Of a stretch of 64,000 bases of DNA, positions 46,333 to 55,771 are shown piece by piece. The notes beneath the pieces are model-generated. The model had not been told where the DNA came from and did no database searches. It saw nothing but the letters and a program-made list of their open reading frames with translations. Where the stretch lies: the NCBI GenBank assembly GCA_947486785.1, contig CANKUU010000009.1, positions 62,001-126,000 of the forward strand. Reading direction: 5' to 3'. Source of the stretch: an uncultured Flavobacteriaceae bacterium (lineage in GTDB: Bacteria; Bacteroidota; Bacteroidia; Flavobacteriales; Flavobacteriaceae). Each line of letters starts with the position of its first letter. Position 1 is the stretch's first letter. A program made the translations under genes and the position numbers.

Positions 46333-47685
46333 ATGCTCTCTTTCGACGATTTTAAAATTTCAAATCTTTTACGAAATGCGATTAGCGATTTAGGTTATAA
46401 AAAGCCTAGACCCATTCAATCAAAATCATTTCCTGTTATTCTTTCAGGAAAAGATATGGTTGGTATCGCACAAACTGGCACGGGTAAGACCTTTGCATAT
46501 ATGCTACCTATTCTTCAAATGCTTCCTTTTTCTAAGGAGAAACATCCAAGGGTATTGGTATTGGTACCTACTAGAGAATTAGTTGTTCAAGTAGTAGCGG
46601 AAGTAGAAAAGTTTGGTAAATATTCTTCTATAAAAGTCTTAGGCATATATGGCGGCACAAATATGAATCGTCAAAAAGAAGCCTTAACAGAAGGCGCAGA
46701 TATTATTGTTGCGACTCCTGGCCGACTTTATGATTTAATTTTAACCAGAGCTTTAAAATTAAAAACAATCAAAAAATTAGTGATTGATGAGGTAGATGTA
46801 ATGCTCGATTTAGGCTTTCGTTTTCAGCTAACCAATATTATGGATTTATTGCCAAAAAGAAGACAAAATATTATGTTTTCGGCTACCATGACCTCTAATG
46901 TTGATAAGCTAATTAATGAGTATTTTATTGGTCCGGTTAAGGTAACCGTTGCCTTAAGTGGAACCCCTTTAGATAATATATCACAGACCTGTTATTCGGT
47001 TCCCAACTTCTACACCAAAGTTAATCTATTGGTTGATATATTAAGAAATAATGAACTGTATAATAAGGTTTTAGTTTTTGTTTCTAATAAGAAAAGTGCA
47101 GATCGTTTATTTAATGCTTTAGATGAATTTTACGGAAGTGAAACGTGTATAATACATTCAAACAAGACCCAAAATTATAGACTGCGATCTATAAAACAAT
47201 TTGATGAAGGAAAGAATAGAATTTTAGTTACCACCGATGTAATGGCTAGAGGATTAGATTTAGATAAAATATCGCACGTAATTAATTTTGATACGCCGCA
47301 ATACCCCGAAAATTATATGCACCGAATTGGCCGAACTGGAAGGGCTGAAGAGAAAGGGGCTTCATTGCTATTTTTTACCGAAAACGAAAAACAGTATAAA
47401 GAAGGTATTGAAGATTTAATGAATATTAAAATACCTGAGATTGTGCTGCCTGATCATATCGAAATAGCGACACGTTTAACCCCTGCCGAAACACCAAAAA
47501 TTATTGAACTTAATAATCCTACGAAAAGAAATTCGAGTGAAGAAGGCTCTGATTTTCACGTTAAAAAAGATAAAAATAAGCGTACGAATCAAGGCGGTTC
47601 TTACAAAAGAATAATAGAAAAAAAGTATAAAAAAGCAAAGACTAAGGGTGATAAGAACTACAACAAAAGAAATAAGCGCAAATAG
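46333..47685 (+). CDS. DEAD-box RNA helicase with DEVD motif II
   Basis: This 450-residue ATP-dependent RNA helicase has a Q motif (KKPRPIQSKSF), AQTGTGKT, PTREL, TPGR, SAT, RGLDL and HRIGRTGR. Motif II reads DEVD (152-155) rather than DEAD. A lysine-rich tail (about residues 395-450) probably binds RNA. It has its own promoter upstream and is followed 16 bp later by the SDR gene. Ribosome assembly or cold adaptation is a plausible role, inferred from family and neighbours. Confidence 0.92.
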   Translation: MLSFDDFKISNLLRNAISDLGYKKPRPIQSKSFPVILSGKDMVGIAQTGTGKTFAYMLPILQMLPFSKEKHPRVLVLVPTRELVVQVVAEVEKFGKYSSIKVLGIYGGTNMNRQKEALTEGADIIVATPGRLYDLILTRALKLKTIKKLVIDEVDVMLDLGFRFQLTNIMDLLPKRRQNIMFSATMTSNVDKLINEYFIGPVKVTVALSGTPLDNISQTCYSVPNFYTKVNLLVDILRNNELYNKVLVFVSNKKSADRLFNALDEFYGSETCIIHSNKTQNYRLRSIKQFDEGKNRILVTTDVMARGLDLDKISHVINFDTPQYPENYMHRIGRTGRAEEKGASLLFFTENEKQYKEGIEDLMNIKIPEIVLPDHIEIATRLTPAETPKIIELNNPTKRNSSEEGSDFHVKKDKNKRTNQGGSYKRIIEKKYKKAKTKGDKNYNKRNKRK

Positions 47686-47701
47686 TTAGGGTACATTTGA
47701 T

Positions 47702-49252
47702 ATGAAAGAAACACAATCTAACACATTAAAAACAATTTCTGAAAAGCAAATTGATCAATGTATAAAGACATTAGAGCAACTATTAGAGAATACTGATTTC
47801 ATATTTGATATACCCAAAGAAAAGCGAACCGCTTTAATAAAAGCATCAGGGCGTTTATCACGCCCGAGTCGTGAAGAGTTTGCAAGAAGAAAGAAAGATG
47901 CAAAAAAAGCTCAGAAGCGTAAACAGGCGGCGAGAGATCGTTCTGCAAGAAAAGAGACCGGCATTAGAAGCGCTCGAGAAGCATCAATATTTGTAGCACC
48001 TAAATTACTGCCAATAGCTGAATTATCTTCAAAAGAAACAGCTGAGCTCGAATCACCAAGAAATTGTTACGTGTGTAAAACAGAATTTACCAAACTGCAT
48101 CATTTTTATGATACAATGTGTACCGATTGCGGAGACTTCAATTATGCAAAACGATTTCAAACAGCTGATTTAAAAGGTCAGGTTGCTGTTATTACCGGTT
48201 CTAGGCTAAAAATAGGATATCACATTTCTTTAATGCTTTTGAGGGCTGGTGTTACTGTAGTTGCTACCACGCGTTTTCCTGTAGATTCGGCTTTGCGGTT
48301 TTCAAAAGAAGATGATTTTACTGAGTGGGGCCATCGACTTAAAATTCATGGTCTCGATTTGCGTCATATTCCGAGCGTAGAAATTTTCTGCAATTATATT
48401 GAACAGAAATACGATCGCTTGGACATTTTAATTAATAATGCCGCACAAACCGTTCGAAGGCCAGCAGGTTTTTATCAGCATTTGATGCCTAATGAAGAAA
48501 AAACTATTGATGAGTTGCCAGCTTATGCGGCCTCTCTTTTGAAAGACCATGTTGCGTGTTTACAAGAATTAAAGGTGCTTACTTCTGCCGCCTCTTCAAA
48601 TCAGAATATGCCGGTAACTTGGCATGGCCCAGAGCCGGGTATTGGTCTTAGAGCTTCTGCAAAACTATCTCAAATACCATATAGTTTTGATAATTCGTTA
48701 CAGGCGAAAGAAGTTTTTCCTGAGGGCGAGTTAGATGCAGATTTACAACAAGTAGATTTGCGTAAAACGAATAGCTGGCGATTAAAACTTGGTGAGATTG
48801 AAACTACTGAAATGATTGAAGTGCAATTAGTTAATTCTGTAGCCCCTTTTGTTTTGTGTAATCGCTTATCTGAATTAATGAAGAAAGAGTTTACAGGCAT
48901 GAAACATATTATCAATGTTTCTGCAATGGAAGGTAAATTTCATCGCTTTTTCAAAGAAGATCGACATCCCCATACCAATATGGCAAAGGCCGCTCTTAAT
49001 ATGCTTACCCATACTGCGGCAGGCAGCCTAGCCAAAGATGGTATTTATATTAATGCTGTAGATACTGGTTGGGTAACCGATGAAGACCCTGCCGAATTAG
49101 CAAAACGCAAAGAAGAATTACACGACTTTCAACCTCCACTAGATATTGTTGACGGAGCTGCAAGAGTTATGGATCCGCTTTTAGACGGTATTAACACGGG
49201 TAAACATTGGAGTGGTAAGTTTTTAAAAGATTACCGCCCTATTGATTGGTAG
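47702..49252 (+). CDS. atypical SDR oxidoreductase with N-terminal cysteine pairs
   Basis: The 516-residue protein has a basic helical segment (about residues 55-90), then CYVC and CTDC (Cys122, 125, 140, 143), which look like a zinc knuckle. A Rossmann SDR domain follows, with GSRLKIG (166-172) and INNAAQ. The segment that normally carries Tyr-x3-Lys reads TNMAK, so the catalytic Tyr is replaced by Thr (near residue 425). The downstream part is otherwise SDR-like. Its reaction is unknown; it probably shares a transcript with the RNA helicase. Confidence 0.85.
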   Translation: MKETQSNTLKTISEKQIDQCIKTLEQLLENTDFIFDIPKEKRTALIKASGRLSRPSREEFARRKKDAKKAQKRKQAARDRSARKETGIRSAREASIFVAPKLLPIAELSSKETAELESPRNCYVCKTEFTKLHHFYDTMCTDCGDFNYAKRFQTADLKGQVAVITGSRLKIGYHISLMLLRAGVTVVATTRFPVDSALRFSKEDDFTEWGHRLKIHGLDLRHIPSVEIFCNYIEQKYDRLDILINNAAQTVRRPAGFYQHLMPNEEKTIDELPAYAASLLKDHVACLQELKVLTSAASSNQNMPVTWHGPEPGIGLRASAKLSQIPYSFDNSLQAKEVFPEGELDADLQQVDLRKTNSWRLKLGEIETTEMIEVQLVNSVAPFVLCNRLSELMKKEFTGMKHIINVSAMEGKFHRFFKEDRHPHTNMAKAALNMLTHTAAGSLAKDGIYINAVDTGWVTDEDPAELAKRKEELHDFQPPLDIVDGAARVMDPLLDGINTGKHWSGKFLKDYRPIDW

Positions 49253-49330
49253 CCAATATATGTTTCCTTTTTTTACTTTAGAAGTACTTTGTTTTACGGA
49301 GATTTCATTGGTTTGGTTAGCATTTGTAGC

Positions 49331-50203
49331 CTAATCTAAAAACTTCCAGCTAATAATTCTACTTTTTTTATTTCCTTGTGTTATATGCACTACCTTATAT
49401 CTGGCGCCTAGTTTAATTAATTGTTTCTTAATTTTGGGTAAACTTTCAGATTTAGATACCAAACTTGTAAATATGCCTACTTGTTTTTTAAAAGCAAAGC
49501 TTTGTTTAATCATTCGCTTTAAAAAGAGTGATTCGCCACCATTACACCATAGTTCATTAGGCATGCCACCAAAATTTCGCTTTGTATCAATCGCATAAGA
49601 AAGTCCTTTTAACTTGTTTTGTGTTTCTCTCTCCGCATTTTCTTTAGAGTTATAAAAAGGTGGGTTGCACATGGTAAAATGAAAATACTCTTTAGGCTGT
49701 ATAATACCCTCAAAAATATTTGCATTTTGTAGCTGTTGACGTATTTCTATTTTATGAGACAACTCTGGGTTACAGTTTACATTCGCAATAGCAGCCGATA
49801 CCGCCATTTTATTAATATCGCTTCCAACCATTTTCCAATGGTAAATTTTACTGGCTAAAATGGGATAAATACAGTTTGCTCCAACACCGATATCTAATCC
49901 TTTTATAGCTCCATGAAGCTTTTCCTCTTGCAAAATAGTATGTATATGATGTACGTAGTCTGCCCTGCTTGGTATTGGTGGGCAAAGATAGCCTTCTGGA
50001 ATGGTGTACTCGCTAAGGCCATAGTCACTTTTTAAAATAGCGCGGTTTAATTGATAAACGGCTGAAGGGTTATTAAAATCAATAGTTTGAGTATTAAATT
50101 CGTTTACAAATACAAACTGTTCTAATTCAGAATTTGCTGTTATAAGTTCTTTAAACTGGTAGGGTCGTTGATGTAAATTTTTCGGATGCATGAATAGCTT
50201 CAT
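49331..50203 (-). CDS. rlmF: 23S rRNA (adenine-1618-N6)-methyltransferase
   Basis: RlmF methylates A1618 of 23S rRNA. The 290-residue length, the SAM loop in GLDIGVGANCIYP, the following GSDIN, and the catalytic NPPF (CNPPFYNS) match the family. KNLHQRPYQF near the N-terminus and GGESLFLKRM are also characteristic. It converges on the SDR gene. Confidence 0.94.
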   Translation of the reverse strand: MKLFMHPKNLHQRPYQFKELITANSELEQFVFVNEFNTQTIDFNNPSAVYQLNRAILKSDYGLSEYTIPEGYLCPPIPSRADYVHHIHTILQEEKLHGAIKGLDIGVGANCIYPILASKIYHWKMVGSDINKMAVSAAIANVNCNPELSHKIEIRQQLQNANIFEGIIQPKEYFHFTMCNPPFYNSKENAERETQNKLKGLSYAIDTKRNFGGMPNELWCNGGESLFLKRMIKQSFAFKKQVGIFTSLVSKSESLPKIKKQLIKLGARYKVVHITQGNKKSRIISWKFLD

Positions 50204-50208
50204 TTAAG

Positions 50209-50216
50209 CAAATATA
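50209..50216 (-). promoter_or_regulatory. putative -7 element of rlmF, near-leaderless
   Basis: TATATTTG on the minus strand matches TAnnTTTG and ends 5 bp from the ATG. Transcription would begin about at the start codon. The -33 region is weak. Confidence 0.4.
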
Positions 50217-50552
50217 CGTGTAAAATGAGCTATAAGCTTTAAGGTATTTCTACATCATACACTAGCCTAAAACGTACAGCTCTTTAACGATGTTAAAAAT
50301 TAAATACAACATTATAATTATAATTAACTATTTGTTATATAACAACTTATGTATATTTTATAAAATCTATAGTTTAATTGAATTATTTTAATTGTTATGC
50401 TGTATCGGTTTTGTTTATTTGTGATTTTATAGGTTTAATGCCGTTTTAAATATCTACGACAAATTAATTATCAGATAAAAATTTAGTACTTTATAACGAT
50501 CATGTAACAAAGTATAACTAGTTTTAACTGTACTTTATTACTACTTGTTTTT
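50217..50552. other. divergent intergenic region with a 14-bp palindrome
   Basis: This very AT-rich spacer between rlmF and the EamA gene contains TTGTTATATAACAA at 50332-50345, a perfect palindrome that could be a regulator site. No gene is seen. The palindrome is AT-rich enough that chance is possible. Confidence 0.4.
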
Positions 50553-51506
50553 ATGTCTAATTCTAAAATTACTCCTTTAATACTATTGGCATTTTTCTCC
50601 ATATATGTAATTTGGGGTTCTACCTATTTACTAAATAAAATTGCAGTAGCCGAGTTAGCACCTTTTATGCTTGCCTCTATTAGGTTTATTATCGCAGGGG
50701 TTTTAATATTTATAATGGCAAAACTTTCTGGCAAGTCAATAATCATTTCCAAAAAGCAATTGATTAATACAATCATTGCTGGTTTTTTGTTTTTAGCATT
50801 TGGTAATGGGGTGGTAGTTTGGGCACTTAAATACGTAGATAGTGGTTTGGCAGCACTTGAAATATCTGCTCAACCTTTACTAATTTTAATTCTAATGCGG
50901 ATTTTACAAGGAAAAAAAATAAAGCCCATGTCAATTATTGGTGTAATTCTTGGAATTATAGGTATTTATCTGTTAATCAGTCAAAAAGCAGTATTAAATC
51001 AAGAAAATTCTATTCTTGGTATGGTGATGATTTTCTTTTGCATGCTTAGTTGGGGTTATGGTAGTTTATTTGTAAGTAGTGCAGACCTTCCAAAAAACTA
51101 TTTTGTAAATACGGGTTATCAAATGCTTACCGCTGGCGTAATGTTGTTATTTGCTAGTCTAGTATTTCGGGAGACATGGTCTTCGCCAACTTCATGGAGT
51201 GGAACTGTTCAGCTATCGATGCTACTGTTAATTATTTTTGGAAGCATTGTAGCATTTACGTCTTTCAATTATTTACTTCGAGTGGTTTCTCCAGAAAAAG
51301 TGGCAACATCTACCTATGTGAACCCAATTATAGCTTTAGCCTTAGGATGGTATTTTTTAGAAGAACAAATTACCTTGCAGTCGATAGTAGCTGCTGTAGT
51401 ACTTTTAACAGGTGTGTATTTCATTAATACAAAGAAAAAATTGGTGTTATTTTCTAGGTTTAGGTCAAAATATTTAAAAAATCGTGGTTCGGAACCGTCT
51501 TTATAG
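50553..51506 (+). CDS. EamA family (DMT superfamily) transporter
   Basis: The 317-residue membrane protein has about ten hydrophobic segments in two EamA repeats. The starting IYVIWGSTYLLNKIAV and second-repeat SPEKVATSTYVNPIIALALGW are typical. EamA proteins often export amino acids or related metabolites. Its 3' end overlaps the kinase gene on the other strand by 47 bp, tail to tail. The neighbouring amino-acid operon hints at the cargo; this is inference. Confidence 0.93.
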   Translation: MSNSKITPLILLAFFSIYVIWGSTYLLNKIAVAELAPFMLASIRFIIAGVLIFIMAKLSGKSIIISKKQLINTIIAGFLFLAFGNGVVVWALKYVDSGLAALEISAQPLLILILMRILQGKKIKPMSIIGVILGIIGIYLLISQKAVLNQENSILGMVMIFFCMLSWGYGSLFVSSADLPKNYFVNTGYQMLTAGVMLLFASLVFRETWSSPTSWSGTVQLSMLLLIIFGSIVAFTSFNYLLRVVSPEKVATSTYVNPIIALALGWYFLEEQITLQSIVAAVVLLTGVYFINTKKKLVLFSRFRSKYLKNRGSEPSL

Positions 51507-52401
51507 CATCTGCAATCACTTTAAGGCCTAAGTAATGATCGTTCATTTTTGGTTCAGGGTTGGTATAATTAAAGTTTCGATGTCTCCAAAAGGTCATCGC
51601 AGCCGCGGCATATACGGTAAAAGCCTGTAAAGCTAATTTTTCTTTTTCATGTAGTTTTATGATTTGTTGATAGCCTTGCATCAGTGAAGCAGCCTTTTTA
51701 AGATTTAGCCTGTCATTTTCGCTACAAAGCCCTACCAGAGCCATTCCTACATCAAAAATTCGGTAGTAATGGGCCGCTTCTTCAAAATCCATAATACAGG
51801 CAGATTTTCTGCTATTGTGTATTATTACATTGCTGTAAAAAATATCGCTGTGAATTAAGGTTTTTACAAGATCATTGGTAAAAAATGGATTAATATAGCT
51901 CTGAATATCATTCAACCACTTTTCAAAAGGAGACCCTTTAGCATAAAGGCTAACCGTGTTAAAATATTCGCGGCCGTATGGTATTACTTTAGGTAGGTAG
52001 ACAGGCGGTTTTATTTGATGTAGTTGCCCTATTTTAAATCCTAAATCGCGTAAAATAGTTGTAGATAAATTTTGTATTATATCACCTTCTAAGTACGTTT
52101 TTAGCATCACTGGCTTATTTTTCCAAGTAGAAATAAGTTTGTTTGAATTTGTGCGAATAACTATAGAAGTTTCAAATTGTTGTTGCTGTAAATATTCTAG
52201 TAACTGACCAAGTTCTAGCGCATTTTTAGCTGTCTTCTGCTCACAAATGGTAAGTATAAATTCGTATGTATTACTTTTAATGAAGTAATTGGTGTTTTCA
52301 GAACCTCCCCTTAAAAGCGCAAATGAATCTACTGTTTTAATAGCATACGCTGTCATTATTTTTATAACATCAGAACGATTTAAGTTTGTGTAATTAGACA
52401 T
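51460..52401 (-). CDS. APH-family small-molecule kinase (homoserine kinase II-like)
   Basis: The 313-residue kinase has the APH/choline-kinase catalytic loop LIHSDIFYSNVI and metal motif IMDFEEA. Family members phosphorylate amino alcohols, aminoglycosides or homoserine (ThrB2-type). It begins one base after the thrC-like stop, so it is the third gene of a tight operon. O-phosphohomoserine or another phospho-hydroxy-amino acid is a sensible product for the neighbouring PLP enzyme. No resistance role is indicated. Confidence 0.85.
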   Translation of the reverse strand: MSNYTNLNRSDVIKIMTAYAIKTVDSFALLRGGSENTNYFIKSNTYEFILTICEQKTAKNALELGQLLEYLQQQQFETSIVIRTNSNKLISTWKNKPVMLKTYLEGDIIQNLSTTILRDLGFKIGQLHQIKPPVYLPKVIPYGREYFNTVSLYAKGSPFEKWLNDIQSYINPFFTNDLVKTLIHSDIFYSNVIIHNSRKSACIMDFEEAAHYYRIFDVGMALVGLCSENDRLNLKKAASLMQGYQQIIKLHEKEKLALQAFTVYAAAAMTFWRHRNFNYTNPEPKMNDHYLGLKVIADAIKTVPNHDFLNILT

Positions 52402-52402
52402 A

Positions 52403-53854
52403 CTATTTCTCGTTTTTTAAATCCCAATCTGTTAACATTACTTGAGTCAATGCAGCCTCAGCATGTAAATGATCACATAAGTAAACCTTTTCGCAACGTG
52501 TCTTCGCTTTTTCAATGGAATGATGTTTTCCTTTATCAGGAATTTCTTTTCCTTTTAAAGCCCTTTTTGTGATTTTTGTAAACTTTGCGGGATGGGCGGT
52601 AGCTAGACACAAGGTTTTTAAATCTTCTAGTTCGTTTTTTAATTGTTCCACTGCCTTTAATGCAACGGCGCCATGCGGATCTAGAAGATAGGATTCATTT
52701 TTATATATCGATGCTATAGTTTCAAGCGTTTGCCCATCATTTATACTGGCAGATAAAAATCCTTCGGCATAGGAATTATGCGTACCCGCATCAAAATGAA
52801 TTTGCCCATTAGTTTTAAACTCGTTCATCCATGCCTTAATTTTTTCAGAATCTTTGTTAACGCAGAAATATAAATACCTCCAAAAGTTATAGGGTATTAA
52901 TATATCAATAGCAGATGAAGGGGTTTCAACTATGGGTTGCTTTTGAAATATTCCATTAGAAAAAATTCGATGTAAACAGGCATTCGTATTATTTGCAACT
53001 ATAAAAGTGTTTATAGGCAGTCCCATTTTTCGTGCTAAACCGCCCGCGCACAAATTACCAAATGCACCTGACGGTACAGAGACATTTATTTTTTCTCCAA
53101 TATGGTCTACCATTTGTAGATATCCATAAAAGTAATGCACCGTTTGCATAAGTATTCTACCCCAATTAATAGAATTAACACTAGAGAGCTGTACTTTATT
53201 TTTGAAGTCTAAATTTGCATATAATTTAGCTATTATAAGGTCTAAGTCATCACCACCATCTGGACAGTTTGATACACCAACGGGATGTATGTTTGTATGA
53301 GCTAAGGTGGTCATTTGCCGTTCTTGCTCTTCTGTAATAAAGCCTTTTGGGTACAAGATCCAAGCTGATAGATTAGATTTTCCGGCTGAAAAAAATGCAG
53401 TTGCTGGCCCTGTATCACCTGTTGTAGCTACGATAATAGATTTAAATTCATTATTTCTTTTTAAAAAGAAATCTACAAGATTTACTAAAAAAGCTAAGCC
53501 AATATCTTTAAAGGAAAGGGTAGGGCCATAAAAAAGCTCCATGATAAAGGTTTCTTTCTTCGTTTTTAACTTATGGAATGGTATAATTTCTGACTTTTCA
53601 AAAGAATTGTAGGCATCATGAAGTAGTGTTTTTAATTCAATTTCAGAGATAACTGATCGGTCTATAAAAAGCGATAAGATTTCAAAAGCCAATTCTAAAT
53701 ATCCTAATTTTTTCCAATTTGCTAGTTGCTGTAAAGAAATTTTAGGAAGCGCTGTTGGTACATACAAACCACCATCTACCGCAAATCCATCTAAAATGGC
53801 TGTTTCAAAGTCTACTGGTTTTCCTCCACCTGTATTGCTTATATATTGAATCAT
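52403..53854 (-). CDS. thrC: threonine synthase-like PLP enzyme
   Basis: The 483-residue protein has the fold type II PLP lysine in LSFKDIGLAF and the phosphate-binding TTGDTG motif, typical of threonine synthase. The start overlaps the preceding OCD gene by ATGA. Threonine synthase converts O-phosphohomoserine to threonine. Because no thrA or homologue of the GHMP kinase thrB is here, and an OCD gene leads the operon, it could be a second, specialised copy. The symbol is by family only. Confidence 0.85.
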   Translation of the reverse strand: MIQYISNTGGGKPVDFETAILDGFAVDGGLYVPTALPKISLQQLANWKKLGYLELAFEILSLFIDRSVISEIELKTLLHDAYNSFEKSEIIPFHKLKTKKETFIMELFYGPTLSFKDIGLAFLVNLVDFFLKRNNEFKSIIVATTGDTGPATAFFSAGKSNLSAWILYPKGFITEEQERQMTTLAHTNIHPVGVSNCPDGGDDLDLIIAKLYANLDFKNKVQLSSVNSINWGRILMQTVHYFYGYLQMVDHIGEKINVSVPSGAFGNLCAGGLARKMGLPINTFIVANNTNACLHRIFSNGIFQKQPIVETPSSAIDILIPYNFWRYLYFCVNKDSEKIKAWMNEFKTNGQIHFDAGTHNSYAEGFLSASINDGQTLETIASIYKNESYLLDPHGAVALKAVEQLKNELEDLKTLCLATAHPAKFTKITKRALKGKEIPDKGKHHSIEKAKTRCEKVYLCDHLHAEAALTQVMLTDWDLKNEK

Positions 53855-54807
53855 AAACGGTCTAATTTATAGTTTTGGTAAACCGATGTAGCGATCATTA
53901 TATCTTGAACAGCTACTCCGGTAAGATCTACTACAGATATTTGGTCGTTATGTTGGCGTTGTAGTTTTTTATTTTGAATGGCTAAACCAAGCTCTACTAT
54001 AGCTTTGTTAGAAATAAACCCTTGCGAAAGTGCTTGATAAATTTCTCCGCGACTTTTACTCTGTTCAATGCTATCGGCAATAATTAGATCTGCTTTTTGA
54101 AGAATACTACCTGCCAATTCTTGTTTATCTGATGTATCTGAGCCCACAGCGGTAATATGGGTGCCTGGTTGAATATCATCTGCATCAAGTAAAGCAGTCG
54201 CTGATGGGGTAGTAGTGACAATTAAATTACAATTTGCAGCAACTTCTCGTGGGTTTTTAGCAATGTTAATATTAAAATACCCACCTAATTCTTCTTTAAA
54301 TTTCTGGACATTTTTATTCGTTCTACCCCAAACCCAAACCTGCTTACAATCCATTACTTTTTGCAAATACTGTAACTGTAACTTTGCTTGTATACCGGTA
54401 CCTATGATACCAATTGCTTTAATTTTTGATGGAGCAAAATACGTAGCAGCTACCGCACCAGCTGCTGCGGTACGCACATCTGTTAAATGACCTTCATCTA
54501 ATAAAACAGCTGTGGTTTGTCCTGTTTGTTGATTAAACAAGACCATCATACCTTGACTTGAAGGTAGCCCTAATTTCGAATTTTCATAAAAACCAGATGC
54601 TATTTTAACCACATAGTAGGCATCATCTTTAATATAACCATATTTAATATGTACATCTCCGGGAGGCGAATTAAAAAGTAATTCGGCAACAGGTGGAACC
54701 ACCGTATTACCATTGCTATATGCTATAAAACCAGTTGTAATGGCATTAACAACATCAATCTTTTTAAGAAGTAATTTAATTGTTTCTAGCGTAATAATTG
54801 CGGTCAT
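53851..54807 (-). CDS. ornithine cyclodeaminase/mu-crystallin family protein
   Basis: The 318-residue NAD(P)-binding protein has IGIIGTGIQAKLQLQYL as nucleotide loop, the substrate lysine region YYVVKIASGF and the terminal VDLTGVAVQD signature. The family includes ornithine cyclodeaminase, alanine dehydrogenase, ketimine reductases and SbnB. It is the first gene of the operon with the threonine synthase-like and kinase genes, overlapping the next by 4 bp. The substrate cannot be read from sequence. Confidence 0.9.
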   Translation of the reverse strand: MTAIITLETIKLLLKKIDVVNAITTGFIAYSNGNTVVPPVAELLFNSPPGDVHIKYGYIKDDAYYVVKIASGFYENSKLGLPSSQGMMVLFNQQTGQTTAVLLDEGHLTDVRTAAAGAVAATYFAPSKIKAIGIIGTGIQAKLQLQYLQKVMDCKQVWVWGRTNKNVQKFKEELGGYFNINIAKNPREVAANCNLIVTTTPSATALLDADDIQPGTHITAVGSDTSDKQELAGSILQKADLIIADSIEQSKSRGEIYQALSQGFISNKAIVELGLAIQNKKLQRQHNDQISVVDLTGVAVQDIMIATSVYQNYKLDRL

Positions 54808-55129
54808 GTGTTAATTCATTTATACCATAAAAATAGGATAATATAAAAACTCTAGTGTAGTCTTTCCATTTTAGGTTACCCCTATATTCGATAAAAAATT
54901 GCTTTTAATTAAAACGCTTTTATTTTATTCGGAATAGCTTTGTTTTTAATTTAATTAGCTATTAATTTTTGTGTTTTATGTCTAAAAGGTCGAAAATCAT
55001 TTGAAAATTTTCACTTGCTCTTTTGAAAGACAAAGGTTTTATTACAATTTTTTTGGTAATATGATTTTATATTTCTTTTTAACTAACCATGCTGTGAAAC
55101 TGTCCTCAGAAAAGAGATGACCACATTTT
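54808..55129. other. gene-free interval upstream of the OCD operon
   Basis: About 320 bp between two leftward genes. It should contain the operon's promoter; TATTTTTA (minus strand, 54828-54835) is a near match to the -7 box. No small gene or clear terminator is visible. Confidence 0.4.
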
Positions 55130-55771
55130 TTAAATGTTAAAACAATTATTCTCTCTATAAAATATAGTGGTTTGCCATTCAATGAATGAAACTGGTCCAA
55201 GACCTTTAAATTCAATCTTTTTAAATTGATTTTTCTCTATTAAATCATAAGCTTCTTTATATTTGGCTCTATCAGAATTATCAAAAATGATAATTCCATC
55301 TTTCTTTAAAGCCGTAAAACAGTTTTTCACACATTCTACTCTTTCTCTTCCATCGATAATCAAAATATCAAAAGTATCTTTATACATTAGTATTTCGGAT
55401 GCATACTTATCTTCAAGAGTTTTTAGTTTATAGGTAATATTCTTGTTGGAATCCATTTTATTCTTCATCTTATTGTAGAAAAACGTGTCATTTTCAACGG
55501 ATATAATCTTTTCAACTTTAGAAGAAAACCAAAGAGTAGAATTTCCACTTCCATACTCAAATACGGTCATTGGTCGTGTTTTTAGTTTTTGATTAATAAA
55601 ATGTATTGACGAATACGTAAACCAAGGGATAGGTTTTTTGTTTTCGTCGATAGGTTCGTGTAGAAAACGGCTTTCAAACCATCCTTTTGGTATAAGATGT
55701 TTTCTTAAGAAAAAATACGATTCTAAAATGAAGGAACTGGTTCTATTTCGTCGTAATATTTTTTTTATCAT
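55130..55771 (-). CDS. class I methyltransferase-like protein
   Basis: The 213-residue protein contains VFEYGSGNSTLWF as motif I, IISVEND as the acidic second strand and ILIIDGRERVECV as the fourth strand, a SAM-dependent methyltransferase fold. The first ~45 residues are basic with hydrophobic stretches. The substrate is unknown; similar proteins occur in polysaccharide clusters. It stands alone between long intergenic regions. Confidence 0.8.
   Translation of the reverse strand: MIKKILRRNRTSSFILESYFFLRKHLIPKGWFESRFLHEPIDENKKPIPWFTYSSIHFINQKLKTRPMTVFEYGSGNSTLWFSSKVEKIISVENDTFFYNKMKNKMDSNKNITYKLKTLEDKYASEILMYKDTFDILIIDGRERVECVKNCFTALKKDGIIIFDNSDRAKYKEAYDLIEKNQFKKIEFKGLGPVSFIEWQTTIFYRENNCFNI

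Noticed and set aside
51460-52401. Aminoglycoside resistance gene (APH family)
   Set aside because: Tight operon with amino-acid enzymes favours a metabolic kinase; no resistance signature.
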